Shown: in pieces, positions 21,145-31,600 of the stretch | Numbering within the stretch: position 1 is the stretch's first letter | How the letters are laid out: every line of letters starts with the position of its first letter | Origin: Rhynchopus sp. YZ270_cl-10 | Lineage: Eukaryota > Euglenozoa > Diplonemea > Diplonemida > Diplonemidae | Assembly: GCA_964035575.1 (NCBI GenBank) | Contig: OZ037892.1 | Coordinates: 372,001-436,000 of the forward strand | Length of the DNA: 64,000 nt | Direction: 5' to 3' | Program-made: the position numbers and the translations under genes | The notes under the pieces: model-generated | Told to the model about the DNA's origin: nothing | Seen by the model: the letters and a program-made list of their open reading frames with translations, nothing else | Databases searched by the model: none

Positions 21145-24100
21145 ATGGTTGCACACTCCGCCGCCGTCCCGGGAAACTTCTGGGCATTTGATGCGGCACA
21201 CAGCGCCTCCCAAAAGAGGAACAAGGCTGTTGCCAGCCCCGCCCGCTCCCACAGCTTTATCGCCACCCTCCAACTCCTCGCAAGCACTGTCCTCCTCCTG
21301 TGCTGCTCCGACTTGAGGGAATGTCTCCAGTGGACGAGACGGGACGAGGAAGAAGAGGAGGTGTCATCCCCTACCTGCGCCTGGCTCAAACGGCTGCAGA
21401 AGAGCTGTGACACCACGGCGGCGATTGTGCGCCGTCAGATGAAAGAAGACGGGCATCTGGGCATGTTGACGGAGTGCCAGGGAGCTGACCTCCACTGTTG
21501 TGACAGGTGCGGGTACAGCAGATCCCCCGTGGTGCCAACCGGCATTGTTCGCCTTCGTGTCGAGCCCGACCAGAAGGTACAACGTCACTTCAACGAATCG
21601 AAGGAGACGTGCCCGCATTGCCAGCAAGTGAGGACAACCCAATTTGTGTTCTCCTCGCTACCGCGACTCTTGTTTGTGGAGACGTCTCGCTTTGCGGCTG
21701 ATGGGAAAAAGGGGGGGCATGCGACATTGGCACCCTCTGTCTTGTTGGCGACACAGTCTTCGGAACTCACGGACGTGCGGGAAGTGGGGGTGGAGAGTGA
21801 CGCAGAACCGGTGCTGCTCGACGTGGCTAAGGAGACACAGCGTTACCGTCTTGTGGGGGTTACCTCGGCAAAGAGTGGGATGGTCATCGGCAAAGCTGTG
21901 TGGGAAACAATCGTGGCAAGAAAGCATGACGGGGAGATGAGGTGGATGTCCATCACCGACACAGAGTGCAAACTCGCAACCGCTTCCCCCTGCGTAAGGT
22001 CGTCAAAAAAAACAGAGCTCTTTTTGTACGCAATTGCTGGGGAAGTGGAGGGGTACGACGTCGACGCCGAACTGCGCACGGAAGCAGAACCGGAAGCACC
22101 ATCGCAACCTTCGTCCCCTCTTGCAACATCCACACCCACACTGACCCCCATGCCGTACGCTTACACCGTGGATTGGTATGACGGAACAGAGAGTGCAGAA
22201 GTCGCATGCTTCGACAGCCGGGGCAGAATGCCAGCATTCTGCACGAGTATGCAACTGGCCATCGACACCTCTTCGTTGGTGAACAAGCCCAAGTTCAGGC
22301 TTGCGCAAGGATGGATACAAAAATGCGTGTACAGTGACCACCACTATGCGCTTCAAATACTCTCCTGCATAACCGCAAGCACGCCACCTACGACACCAAC
22401 ACGAACAACCGCCCGTGCTCTGTTGCAGAAGATCGTCGAAGCTGACATCCCCATGCCACTGATATCGGTGAAAGAAGAGATCCGGGTTGTGTGCGAAGCG
22501 CTAGGGAAGCCCCGACGTTCCGACGAGAAGTTCCTGAAAGACGAAGTACTCAGTGCACGAGTTGTGGAGGCCGCTGTGCGGATGATACAACGCACTTCCG
22601 GAGTCACTGTTTCGTTTACGTTGTATTCTTCAACAAACAGTGCGAGCGTGCCGCTCTTGCTCCCCGGCGTCCTTGCCCGCCACCCCCTTCGCCTGCTGTT
22701 TGACACTATGGATTCCCGTTGTGTAGTTCTGCTTGCAAAAAAAACGAAAGAGCAGGCATCGGGGTCAAGGATAAACGCTATTGCCAGGTTGCAACGCACG
22801 CAGGTGGACCTCGCATTCGGCGAGAAGAAGGAAGAAGAGGTGAAGGTCTCTCTCCAAGATCTTTCATTCTTGGTGAAAGTGCATGGCAAGTGGAGGTGCA
22901 ATATTTGCGCAGCAGCACTGCCAGCACTCGTTGCAGAGTACTCAGATACTCATAACGGACTCGTCTACGCCCGCGGTGAGGGGCAAGATGAGTCGACCGA
23001 CGCTCGTCTCGCGAAACGCTTGAACCGCCATGCCACCAGCACCCTACACAACAGGGCGGTGGAACACCAAAAAGACACGCAGACGACGCAGACCACTACA
23101 GCAACACCCACTTTGCAACCACTACAACGCCGACCCACCCCACAGCCTATTGCACGCCACCGTATTCGTGCAACAGATGCGCAGAAGCGCTCGCTATTCA
23201 ACCTGACGCTGAATGTGGCAACGGCAACCACACGTGGAGAAGGTCTCAGGGGGGTTCTTGACCGGATCAGGGACGACGAAATCAAGGGATTGGACGTTCT
23301 TGTGTCTCACAGGTCGTGGGGAATAGCGAAGGAGATCCAGTCCATCATTTATGACACGACTATTGCAAAAGTGATCGCAGAAGTGAGGGCGTGCAATTGT
23401 GTTACGCTGAAAACCGACGCAACGACGTATGGCGACATCGACCTCGCTCTCGTCTCTGTGAGAGGGTTGCGGAGGTCTACTCGCACCCTTCATGATTGGT
23501 TGATCGGGGGTGTGGATATTGTGCGGAACACGGCAGAGGTGAACAAGGACGCTCTTGTTGACTTGTTGGGGTCGCTGGGTTTGCTCGCTTGGGCGAAACG
23601 GAGCGTGCGTGGCTTCGCGGCCGACAGGGCGTCTGTGATGGTGCTTTGTCGGAAGCAGCTGGAAGTATCGTTGGGCATCATTTTGATTGACATTTCGGAT
23701 GGAGCCCACCTGCATGCTCTCGCTGTGGGTTCCGTTCGAAACACCCGGGACTACACCGCGCTGAGGCGGTGCATGAACCAATGGTTCAGCTTCTTTAAGT
23801 CTGCCTCGAGGAAGAAAGCTCTGAAACTTGTGCAGAACACAGTGGTGGCTTTTCCGAGAGACCACAAAGTGAGGTGGGCAAACGCCACATTTCGGAGGAT
23901 TACTGCAGCACTGACCAACCTGGAGCCCTCCATCGCCGTCGTCGAGGCACAAGTACCCCCTCCACCATTCTTCCACACCATCCGTGAGGACGATTTTGCG
24001 CTGCGTCTGAGCATTGCTGGTGATATTTTCGATGTCTGCAGCGCCTCGAGTGAGGCGCTTCAAAATCAGTCTCTGTCGCTCACGGGACTGGAGCGCGTCA

Positions 24101-25269
24101 TGACGCACTCTAAGAACGTGCTTTTCATGTTGCAAAAATCCCCGGGTAAAAGGGAGGTGGAGATTCTGAGGCGGAACATTAACGACTCTGTTGTTGCTGA
24201 GGCGCAGTTGTGGAGGACCCGCATGTGCAAAACGATCAGGAAGAACCTGACGAGGCGGTGGGACAACTATCCGTGTCGAGCCTTTTGTTCTTTTTTTTCG
24301 ACAGCGGCGGACGTCACCTCCGAGAACCTGATGGGACTCGCATCTGCACTAGGACTGGAGGCGCATGTGGTGTATGCGATCGGAATGGAGTGGTCAGTAT
24401 TCAGAATGAACGTACCAGAGCTGAGCGGGGGTGCGCTCAAGTTGCACTTAATCAAATACGTGCTTGAGCATGACGCTGACGCTGACCGCTTGCACAACTT
24501 GCTTGAGTGCATGTTAGCGCTTTCGCCTTCTTCCGTCTTTCTGGAATGCGCCTTCTCCATTGTCAACCGACACAGAACAAAGCACCGGAAGGCATTGACT
24601 TCTGAAACCATGGTCCAGGAGCTCGTCGTGTCCCTCCATCTACCCGATGATGTTGAACATCGGGGCGATGTTGCGCACGAAGTGGTCGAGGCATTCCTCT
24701 CCAGGAAACCCAGGAGGTTTACGGTGAAGACCCCGACTGCCCTCAGCAAGGACATGGACCACGACGAGGCCCTGTCCTTCTTGTTCGGCGACACCGAACA
24801 CTCGTTTGATGGTGAAGACGAGGACGGTTGGAGCATCTCCTCAGGGGATGACGTCCTCAGCATCGCCACTCTGCTGAGCGATACATGCGATGCGACTGAG
24901 GGCGGGACAGAGGTGGCACAAAGGTCCAGAACTGTGTCCTTCGCAGAAGCAGACCCTACCATCGAACTGCACACAATGGAGGATGAAGAGGAATCACCAG
25001 TGTCGCCAACTCAGAACACGCAACCAGCCGAAGACACGCACATGGTGGAGGAGGAAGCAGAAGTACCCGTGTCGTCTGCCCAACCTGCCGAAGTACAGAG
25101 TGCGAATCCGATTTCAACGTCTGCGTCGCCCGCAGTTGTTCTGCAGCCAAGTGTTCCCGCACGTGCGTCAGGGAAAAGAGCCTGGGATGAGTTTTTCGCA
25201 ACGAGCCAGCAGTCTCAGCGTGATGCGGAAGCGAAGCAGAACGGCAGCAAGAAGCGGAGGACTCAGTAG
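21145..25269 (+). CDS. hAT transposase with N-terminal inactive ubiquitin-protease-like domain
   Basis: One uninterrupted frame of 1374 residues. Residues about 30-300 resemble a ubiquitin-specific protease: SFIATLQLL in the place of the catalytic-Cys helix, two CxxC pairs (118-122, 156-159) like the fingers subdomain, LPRLLFVETSRF like LPxxLxxxLxRF, YRLVGVTSAKSG then GKAVWETIVAR where active enzymes have GHYTAY, and a terminal LFLYAI strand. The catalytic Cys and His are absent. Residues about 583-635 are a CxxC...HxxxxxH DNA-binding finger of BED/TTF type. The RNase H-like core includes KTDATTY (D758) and GFAADRAS (D827). The hAT dimerisation motif is at about 1122-1165 (ALSPSSVFLECAFS...). 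The tail is acidic with a basic end (KKRR). The hAT assignment is firm; the protease-like domain is my reading by eye. Confidence 0.85.
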   Translation: MVAHSAAVPGNFWAFDAAHSASQKRNKAVASPARSHSFIATLQLLASTVLLLCCSDLRECLQWTRRDEEEEEVSSPTCAWLKRLQKSCDTTAAIVRRQMKEDGHLGMLTECQGADLHCCDRCGYSRSPVVPTGIVRLRVEPDQKVQRHFNESKETCPHCQQVRTTQFVFSSLPRLLFVETSRFAADGKKGGHATLAPSVLLATQSSELTDVREVGVESDAEPVLLDVAKETQRYRLVGVTSAKSGMVIGKAVWETIVARKHDGEMRWMSITDTECKLATASPCVRSSKKTELFLYAIAGEVEGYDVDAELRTEAEPEAPSQPSSPLATSTPTLTPMPYAYTVDWYDGTESAEVACFDSRGRMPAFCTSMQLAIDTSSLVNKPKFRLAQGWIQKCVYSDHHYALQILSCITASTPPTTPTRTTARALLQKIVEADIPMPLISVKEEIRVVCEALGKPRRSDEKFLKDEVLSARVVEAAVRMIQRTSGVTVSFTLYSSTNSASVPLLLPGVLARHPLRLLFDTMDSRCVVLLAKKTKEQASGSRINAIARLQRTQVDLAFGEKKEEEVKVSLQDLSFLVKVHGKWRCNICAAALPALVAEYSDTHNGLVYARGEGQDESTDARLAKRLNRHATSTLHNRAVEHQKDTQTTQTTTATPTLQPLQRRPTPQPIARHRIRATDAQKRSLFNLTLNVATATTRGEGLRGVLDRIRDDEIKGLDVLVSHRSWGIAKEIQSIIYDTTIAKVIAEVRACNCVTLKTDATTYGDIDLALVSVRGLRRSTRTLHDWLIGGVDIVRNTAEVNKDALVDLLGSLGLLAWAKRSVRGFAADRASVMVLCRKQLEVSLGIILIDISDGAHLHALAVGSVRNTRDYTALRRCMNQWFSFFKSASRKKALKLVQNTVVAFPRDHKVRWANATFRRITAALTNLEPSIAVVEAQVPPPPFFHTIREDDFALRLSIAGDIFDVCSASSEALQNQSLSLTGLERVMTHSKNVLFMLQKSPGKREVEILRRNINDSVVAEAQLWRTRMCKTIRKNLTRRWDNYPCRAFCSFFSTAADVTSENLMGLASALGLEAHVVYAIGMEWSVFRMNVPELSGGALKLHLIKYVLEHDADADRLHNLLECMLALSPSSVFLECAFSIVNRHRTKHRKALTSETMVQELVVSLHLPDDVEHRGDVAHEVVEAFLSRKPRRFTVKTPTALSKDMDHDEALSFLFGDTEHSFDGEDEDGWSISSGDDVLSIATLLSDTCDATEGGTEVAQRSRTVSFAEADPTIELHTMEDEEESPVSPTQNTQPAEDTHMVEEEAEVPVSSAQPAEVQSANPISTSASPAVVLQPSVPARASGKRAWDEFFATSQQSQRDAEAKQNGSKKRRTQ

Positions 25270-25682
25270 ATTGTGTTCCAAAAAAAGTAGTTTTCCACAC
25301 AGATTTGTTATGCTGTGCGTGTTTTTTACTTTGCCGAGTTATTCGGTGAGTTTGTGTATCATCAGTTTCGTATTTTTTATCATGTTTTGCTTCAAGCCCA
25401 TACTGTAGCTTTGTCTAAAAACCCCTCCACCCATCACCCAGATATGACCCAGATTGTGTTCAATTCGGTAGAATTTTGACAGCGCTTCCCAAATTTGTCA
25501 GGAAGGCGCGCGCAAACCGCAAAAAACCCGGAAAAAGGGCACAAAAAGTGCACGCAAAAGACGCGAAAAGGGCGGGAAAAAAACCGGTCACCAGCCCAAA
25601 AAAACCTGGAAAATGGGCCCGTCACGGTTCAGGCCTGCCCAGGAACAAGATTAGATGGCACCTTTGCATCGTGGAAGTGGAT

Positions 25683-26777
25683 TCAAGACAGTTGTGAGAT
25701 GCCAACAATCTCAGCACCCTTAGGCGCCCCGTGTATCACCGCACCACCACAGCTGCTGATTGCAAGACCCACAGGATTGTTGCGCACGAAGCCAGAAGGA
25801 AGGTCTCTAGGTAACAACAGTCGGCCCCCTGTTGAAATGGACCACAAGCACAACGTATCGTAAGCGTAGGCAGCAACAATGTCGTTCGACACAGCAACGT
25901 GGGTCCAGTGGTAGTTTAGGGAATCTTGAAATACACATTCACCTGTTTCGATGTTCCAGACACGCACATATTTGCTGCCACACGCTGCAATGAACTGCTG
26001 GTTTGGTGTCAGTGCCACATACTCAACAGAAGAAGGGCATATCAGAACAAACACCTGCGCCCCTGTCGTATAGTCCCACACAGTGATGCATCTACCGCTC
26101 GTCCTAACCATCCTGTCGCCTGACACAACCATGGTTTTCAAGCACTCCACAATGTGGCCCCATGCATGCACAACAACGCCTGTTGCAATGTCCCACACCT
26201 GCAAACCCTTACTGCTACACGACAACAGCTTTGTTCCACAGGGCGACCATGCCGTGGTGTTCGTCTCATCATAGTCATCTCCAAAGGAGTGCTCCAATGC
26301 ACCTGTCTTCACGTCATGAATTTCAGCACACTGCGTGACCCCGTTGACAGATGCAATCCACTCACTGCATGGTGAGAAGGATGGGGACGAAATCTCCTGA
26401 GCAGGGAAACGGCACAGAAGCTTCCGTGTTTCCGTGTCGAAGATAGAAATTTTCTGCACACGCCCCATCACTGCAAGGTACCTATCACACGGGGAGAGTG
26501 TGAGGGAGTGCGTGTTGTCCGAATATTCTATCACCCCAGGAGTGACGACGGCACCAATGCGGTACAGCTCAACGGCACATCCCTCATCCATCTCCGTGTC
26601 GCAGATGCGCAAGTCGTCGTTGCCGATGTCGCCACCGCCTTTCATCCGCACACCAACGTGCCGAGCATGTGGCACGCCAAGCTCCGCAAGAAGCTTCCCT
26701 TTCACCTGTGCAAGGGTGTCGCTCCCATCCACTTCTATCACACAGCTTGCAGACTCGAAGTGTCCTGTGATGTCCAT
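25683..26777 (-). CDS. Ubiquitin-like/WD40 protein, copy 2
   Basis: This paralogue of the 18649-19767 gene is 364 residues from the ATG at 26777. The ubiquitin-like domain is nearly unchanged, and the WD40 blades differ mainly in blades 4-7 and in two short deletions (for example AHHLIIG of copy 1 is missing near residue 225). Similarity continues about 50 bp upstream and about 35 bp past the stop. Between the ATG and the conserved upstream block this copy has an unrelated 15-bp insertion, which is why I take the shared ATG as the start. The hAT element lies immediately downstream. Both copies are open, so both are probably functional; the roles are unknown. Confidence 0.85.
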   Translation of the reverse strand: MDITGHFESASCVIEVDGSDTLAQVKGKLLAELGVPHARHVGVRMKGGGDIGNDDLRICDTEMDEGCAVELYRIGAVVTPGVIEYSDNTHSLTLSPCDRYLAVMGRVQKISIFDTETRKLLCRFPAQEISSPSFSPCSEWIASVNGVTQCAEIHDVKTGALEHSFGDDYDETNTTAWSPCGTKLLSCSSKGLQVWDIATGVVVHAWGHIVECLKTMVVSGDRMVRTSGRCITVWDYTTGAQVFVLICPSSVEYVALTPNQQFIAACGSKYVRVWNIETGECVFQDSLNYHWTHVAVSNDIVAAYAYDTLCLWSISTGGRLLLPRDLPSGFVRNNPVGLAISSCGGAVIHGAPKGAEIVGISQLS

Positions 26778-28644
26778 ATTCAGGGGGGTTTGCACGAAAT
26801 ATCTAACCTAAAACCTAAACCATTTTGCATCATTGAGGGGAGAGATAGAGCGGGGGGAAATGCAGGCGGGGAAATGAATAAATTTAGCGCTTTTTTTTTG
26901 TTGTATCAACAATGTGGAACGATACATTGCGATTCTTTGCTTTTTTTTTGATTTTTTTTTTTTGAAAAAAAAAACAACAATTTTCAGATGTATTAGTGTT
27001 CTTGCACCAAGCGATACTTCAGTATCACCATGACGACATCAGATTATAACCATACAAACATCAGTGGGGGGCAAAAACCCTCCTTACGCGTTTAAAAAAC
27101 TTGGTTGAATTAATGTAGCCACCCTAGAGTGTGCTCCACTACACTTAAAAAAAAAAAAATCCCAAAAAAATCAACCTTTGTTTTCCCCCCCTCAGTATTT
27201 GCTGACTGTAACCAACGATTGTCGTCACCATAACCTGGTAGCTATTTTGTCACTTTTTTTTGTTTGTTGTTTTTTTTCCCTTCGGTGGGGAAAGGGGGGA
27301 GAAATGGGAAAAAGTTGATACTATATGCTCTGAGTTGTACATCACCTTCCATCATACACAACACGTTGCCTCTAGAAAAATATTGGGGGGTTTTTTTTTG
27401 GGGGGAAACGTTTTGAAACATTCTTTTTGAAAGATAAACAAGCTGACAGCCAATCATCTTTACAATACACTCGAATAAAAAACAGAGAAAAAAAGGTTTT
27501 GTGCATGAAGCTTCGTCAGCTAATGAAGGGGGGAAGGGGAAGGGAATACATTGGAATGGAGGACGAGGTGAGGGGGGTGAGTAATGGTGGCAATATTGTG
27601 ATGGGAGCCCATTATATGCAAAATACATCACAACACATGTATTGCGATGTATTTTGCGTATAATGGTCTCCCATCACAATACTGCCACCATTACAAGGGA
27701 TGGAGGAAGAGGTGTGGGGGGTGAGTAATGGTGACAGTATTGTGATGAGAGCCCATTGTAATACGCAAAATACATCAAAATACATGGATTGTGATGTATT
27801 TTGATGTATTTTGCGTATTCCAATGGGCTCCCATCACAATACATGCCACCATTGGTGGGTGGGATGGATGGGGTATGCTGTATACCTGCACATTGAGCCA
27901 ATCCTTTTGTTAGGAGGAGGAAATGTGTAAGTTAGCAGCAAAGTGGGGATTTTTTTGAAATTTTGGTTGTATTAGTGTAGGTGCCATCCGAAGATGCGCT
28001 GCACTATCGTTTTTTGTCAAAATTTTTTTTTGAAATAATTGAATAATGACTGTGTAGACACCTCGCTTTTTTTCTTGCGTGAGCTCCACGTATTATTCTT
28101 TTTGTTTTGTTCCATCGACAATCACTCACCGAGGTGGGTTCTCAATGTTTTTGGTTTTAGTTTTGTGAAAAAAAAAAAAAATGTTGTGATGGTGAAGTTA
28201 TCAGTTGGATCATCGTCACTTTTTTTTTTTGCTTTGCTTTTGCTTTTCCCCTCCCTTTTTTGTTTAGAAAAATTATCCCTCTAAAAGCCACCTAAAACGC
28301 TTTCAAAAATCATTTACAACAAGAACGTACTACTGTATTTTCCCACTGCAAATTTTTTTCTTTTAAAATATCGTTTTGATCGCAGCATCAGAAGAATTTT
28401 TTTTTTCTGAAATTCTTTTTCCATTTTTACAGTTACTTTCACTCTTTTTTACACCCCATTTTTTACCCCGATTTTTTTTTTTAATGCTTTTTTGTTCAAA
28501 AAATCCACTTTTTTTTTTTGAAAAATGATATCATATTTTCCCCCATCAACAACAAAAAATCAAAACAACAACAAAAAGACAATCTTTTTTTATAAAAAAA
28601 ACCTCCTTGGTTTACCCCTCTCTCTCTCTCTCTCTCACCTACTC
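26778..28644. other. Gene-free interval with hairpins and short repeats
   Basis: It contains family D repeats at about 27099-27147 and 27962-28007, the tandem hairpin pair at 27581-27853, several poly-T runs and a TC microsatellite at about 28621-28638 just past the next gene's stop. No gene is supported. Confidence 0.6.
27581..27853. repeat. Two tandem palindromic hairpins
   Basis: Hairpin 1 (27581-27694) and hairpin 2 (about 27726-27853) are homologous palindromes with arms starting AATGGTGGCAATATTGTGAT and a centre built from AAATACATCA and its complement. Each is preceded by a similar purine-rich block (GAGGTGAGGGGGGTGA and GAGGTGTGGGGGGTGA). The unit of about 145 bp has therefore been duplicated in tandem together with its flank. 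It may be a MITE dimer; no target duplication is clear. Confidence 0.8.
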
Positions 28645-31600
28645 CTACTCCTGATCAGCAGGGGGTGTGGGAGGGGCGTCATCGTGGTGCTCCTGGGCTT
28701 CGGCACGCTTTTCAGCGTCCTCAAGAGTCTCGGCACCGGCTCCCCATTGGTTGTCCAGGTTTTTCTTGTCAGCGAAGGAGCCGACAGCGAGCTCGGCTTC
28801 GAAGGGCTGGGAGATGTCTCCGTTGTGCAGAGCGCGGACGGCGATCTTGGCGCCGGCCTTGGCGTGGAGCTTGAAGGCAGCCTGGAAAGATGCCACGTCG
28901 GTGATGACAGCACCGCCGAAGTTGATCATCACATCGTTGTCCCCAAAGCCAGCCAACGCTGCAGGCCCTCCAACGGCAACGTTGTGCACAATAACCTTGT
29001 CCGACATTTCAACCTGAATCATCATACCCAACCAAGGCTTCTTAGCAGGGTCCACCTCCTTCTTGCGTGCCAGACCCGACATGGCGCTGGTCGCAGGCTT
29101 GCGAACAATCTTAGGCTTCTTCACAGTGCGCTTCTTCTTGCCGGTCTTCTTCTTCTTGAGGGTACGCTTCTTGGTGGACTTCTTCTTCTTGAGAGTGCGC
29201 TTCTTGGTCGACTTCTTCTTGGTGGACTTCTTTTTGGTGGACTTCTTCTTTGTCGACTTCTTCTTGGTCGACTTCTTGGAGGACTTCTTCTTCAGGGTAG
29301 ATTTCTTGGATGACTTCTTTTTGGTGGACTTCTTCTTGGAGGACTTCTTCTTTGTGGATTTCTTGGAAGACTTCTTCTTGCGGGAGAGCATGCTCGGACC
29401 CCCGGTTGCCTTCTTCTTCTTGGAGGACTTCTTTTTGGAGGATTTCTTGCTGGTCTTGACAACGCCGTCTTCGTCGGTCTTCTTGACAGACTTCTTCTTC
29501 TTCTTGGAGGACTTCTTCTGCAGAAGGGATACGTAAAATAATTTTAAAAAAATGCAAAAAAAAAAATAATATACCTTGCTGGACTTCTTCTTGGAGGATC
29601 CTCTGCCGTCTCCTGCACCGGACTTCTTGCGCATGCCGAAGTAGCGCATCACGATGTCGAGGAGGGTTCCTGCGTTTGCGATGACTTCGACGTTGTGGGC
29701 AACCTTGTTGAGGGCTGCGGGGTTGATGGTCATCATGTCGTATCCGATGATCATGTCTTTGATGCCAGAGGCGGCGCCACGGATGGACTTCTTCAGGTAG
29801 GCGTCGACGGAATCCATCATGAGCCATTCGCCGTCTTCGTTGACGGTCTCGGAGGGGACCTGGCAGCCGAGCTCCTTGCCACGGCGCTGGGCCTCGGAGA
29901 TGCAGATCTTCTTGACCTTCTTGACTCCTTCTTCGTAGAGCTTGGAGGGGCCGATCTTCTTGCCGTCGTCGCGGGCTTCGGTGAGGTGGTCGAAGTCGTT
30001 GCCGCAGCTGACGGATTTGCCCTTGAGGAGGAGCATGACCTCGGCAAGCTGGTCGGCAGGGACGGCCTCGCGGTTGATGGTGACGACAGTGCGGCTGAGG
30101 GTGCGGCGCACCTCGGTCTGCTGCTTGAGGGTCTGTGTCGTGGCAGCGTTGGTGGCAACCGTCTCGTCGAGGATGCCCTGCAGCTCGCGCTCCAGCTGTG
30201 CAAGCTCCATGTCGATCTGCTCGTCGGTGTAGCTTGCCTGCATGGAGAGGAGCTTTTCAAGGTCCTCGTTCTTCTGGCGTGCCAGTTTAAGCTCGGAGGC
30301 CAGGGCAGAGGCAGAGTTGCTGCGTGCGTTGACCAGGAGCAGGTCGTAGAAGGAGCGCATCAGGCGCAGGCTGTTGGCGTTGGCCAGCATGTCCCCGCGG
30401 TTGCCCGAAAGGCGCTTCTCCTCGCCCATCTTCGCCCAGCGCTGCAGCTTGTGGTAGAAGCGGATGCGCAGGGAGGTCTCGTTGCGCTCGGTGAGTGCGC
30501 CTGCGGTGCGACGCTTCTGCTCGTTGTCCTTCTCGCGGTCGGCGAAGTCGACGATCTTCTTGTAGAAGATGGACACTGCCTGGCGCTCCATGTTGTTCTT
30601 GAGGGTCTGTGCAATCTTGGGGCGGTTGTGGCGTTCCTTCTGGCGGGTGACGAAGCGAGTCCAGCGCAGGTAGTAGACTCCCATGACGGAGGCCTCAGCG
30701 CGCAGGCCCAGGACGGCGGAGGTGGCCGCCTTCTGTGCGTGCGCCTTGGTCTGGCGGACGTAGGTCAGCAGGTTGCGCCAGTAGGCGGTGGAGAGCTTGT
30801 GCTGCGTGTGCTCGAGGAGCATGCGCGACATGTTGACCTTGCGGCGCAGCTCCGTCTGCTCGTGTGCGTACTGCTCGAACCTGTGGTACGCAGTGCGCAC
30901 GGTGATGAGATCGGTGAGCTGGTTCAGGGACGCAGACACCTGGCGGCACTTCGCCTCCTCACGGCGCTTCATGATCCACTGGATGACGCGGTTGTAGTAC
31001 GCGGCCTCGGTGGCAAGGCGGCTCTTGCGGCCCATCTCCACAGCAAGGTTCGCCTTCCTGCGGTTGTCCCTGTCGGTCAGCATCTTGTGCGTCTCCTTGC
31101 AGGCCTCAATCTGGTTGAAGTTCTCAATGAGCTGGGCACGCTTGTCCTCCACGACGTCCTGGAGCTGGTCGCAGCGGGGCTGGTACACGCTGTACTCGTT
31201 GTCCTCGTCGGCGTACCACACCTTCACGATACCGTCGCCGTTCAGACTCCACACCTTCAGGGAGCTGAGACGGACGAGCAGACCAAGGTGCTTCACGTAT
31301 GTGTCTGCGTGGTCGCGCATGCGGGTCACGAGGTTGAGGCTCAGTGCGTCGTACACGGAGATGGTTCCGGTGGTGTCACCTGCCCAGATGCGCATGGAGG
31401 TGGGGTCCTTCATGAGGGACGTGATGGCACCCTCACGGCGGTCCAGGTACTTCAGCATCTGCCCGGTCTGGGTGTTCCACACCTTGATGGTGCCGTCGCG
31501 CGAGGCGGAGAAGAGGTGCACCTCGCAGATCACGATTGCCGTCACACCGTCACTGTGGTTGCGTGCGGGCCAGCCCTGCCCGAGACGCTCCTTTTTGTTC

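Larger units (their letters stand above)
20437..25637 (+). mobile_element. Complete hAT transposon, 5201 bp
   Basis: The element starts CAGGCCT at 20437 and ends AGGCCTG at 25637. It is bounded by a perfect 8-bp duplication CCCAGGAA (20429-20436 and 25638-25645). CAGG-type ends, the 8-bp duplication and the encoded protein all point to the hAT superfamily. The subterminal regions share loose inverted similarity (both include TTTTTTTCCCGC blocks). A CTACC/CCACTTCCG tandem array lies at 20871-21131 just before the single long ORF. The perfect duplication and intact ORF indicate a recent insertion. It is transcribed against all host genes and landed about 40 bp beyond the stop codon of WD40 copy 2. 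Confidence 0.93.

Noticed and set aside
20376-21191. 271-codon plus frame with HLRHLRYL repeats
   Set aside because: It starts in the poly-A run outside the transposon and runs through the tandem CTACGCCAC array; the repetitive translation is a product of the microsatellite.
23194-24135. 313-codon minus-strand open frame inside the transposon
   Set aside because: Antisense of the transposase core; no recognisable motif, and the plus frame is far better supported.
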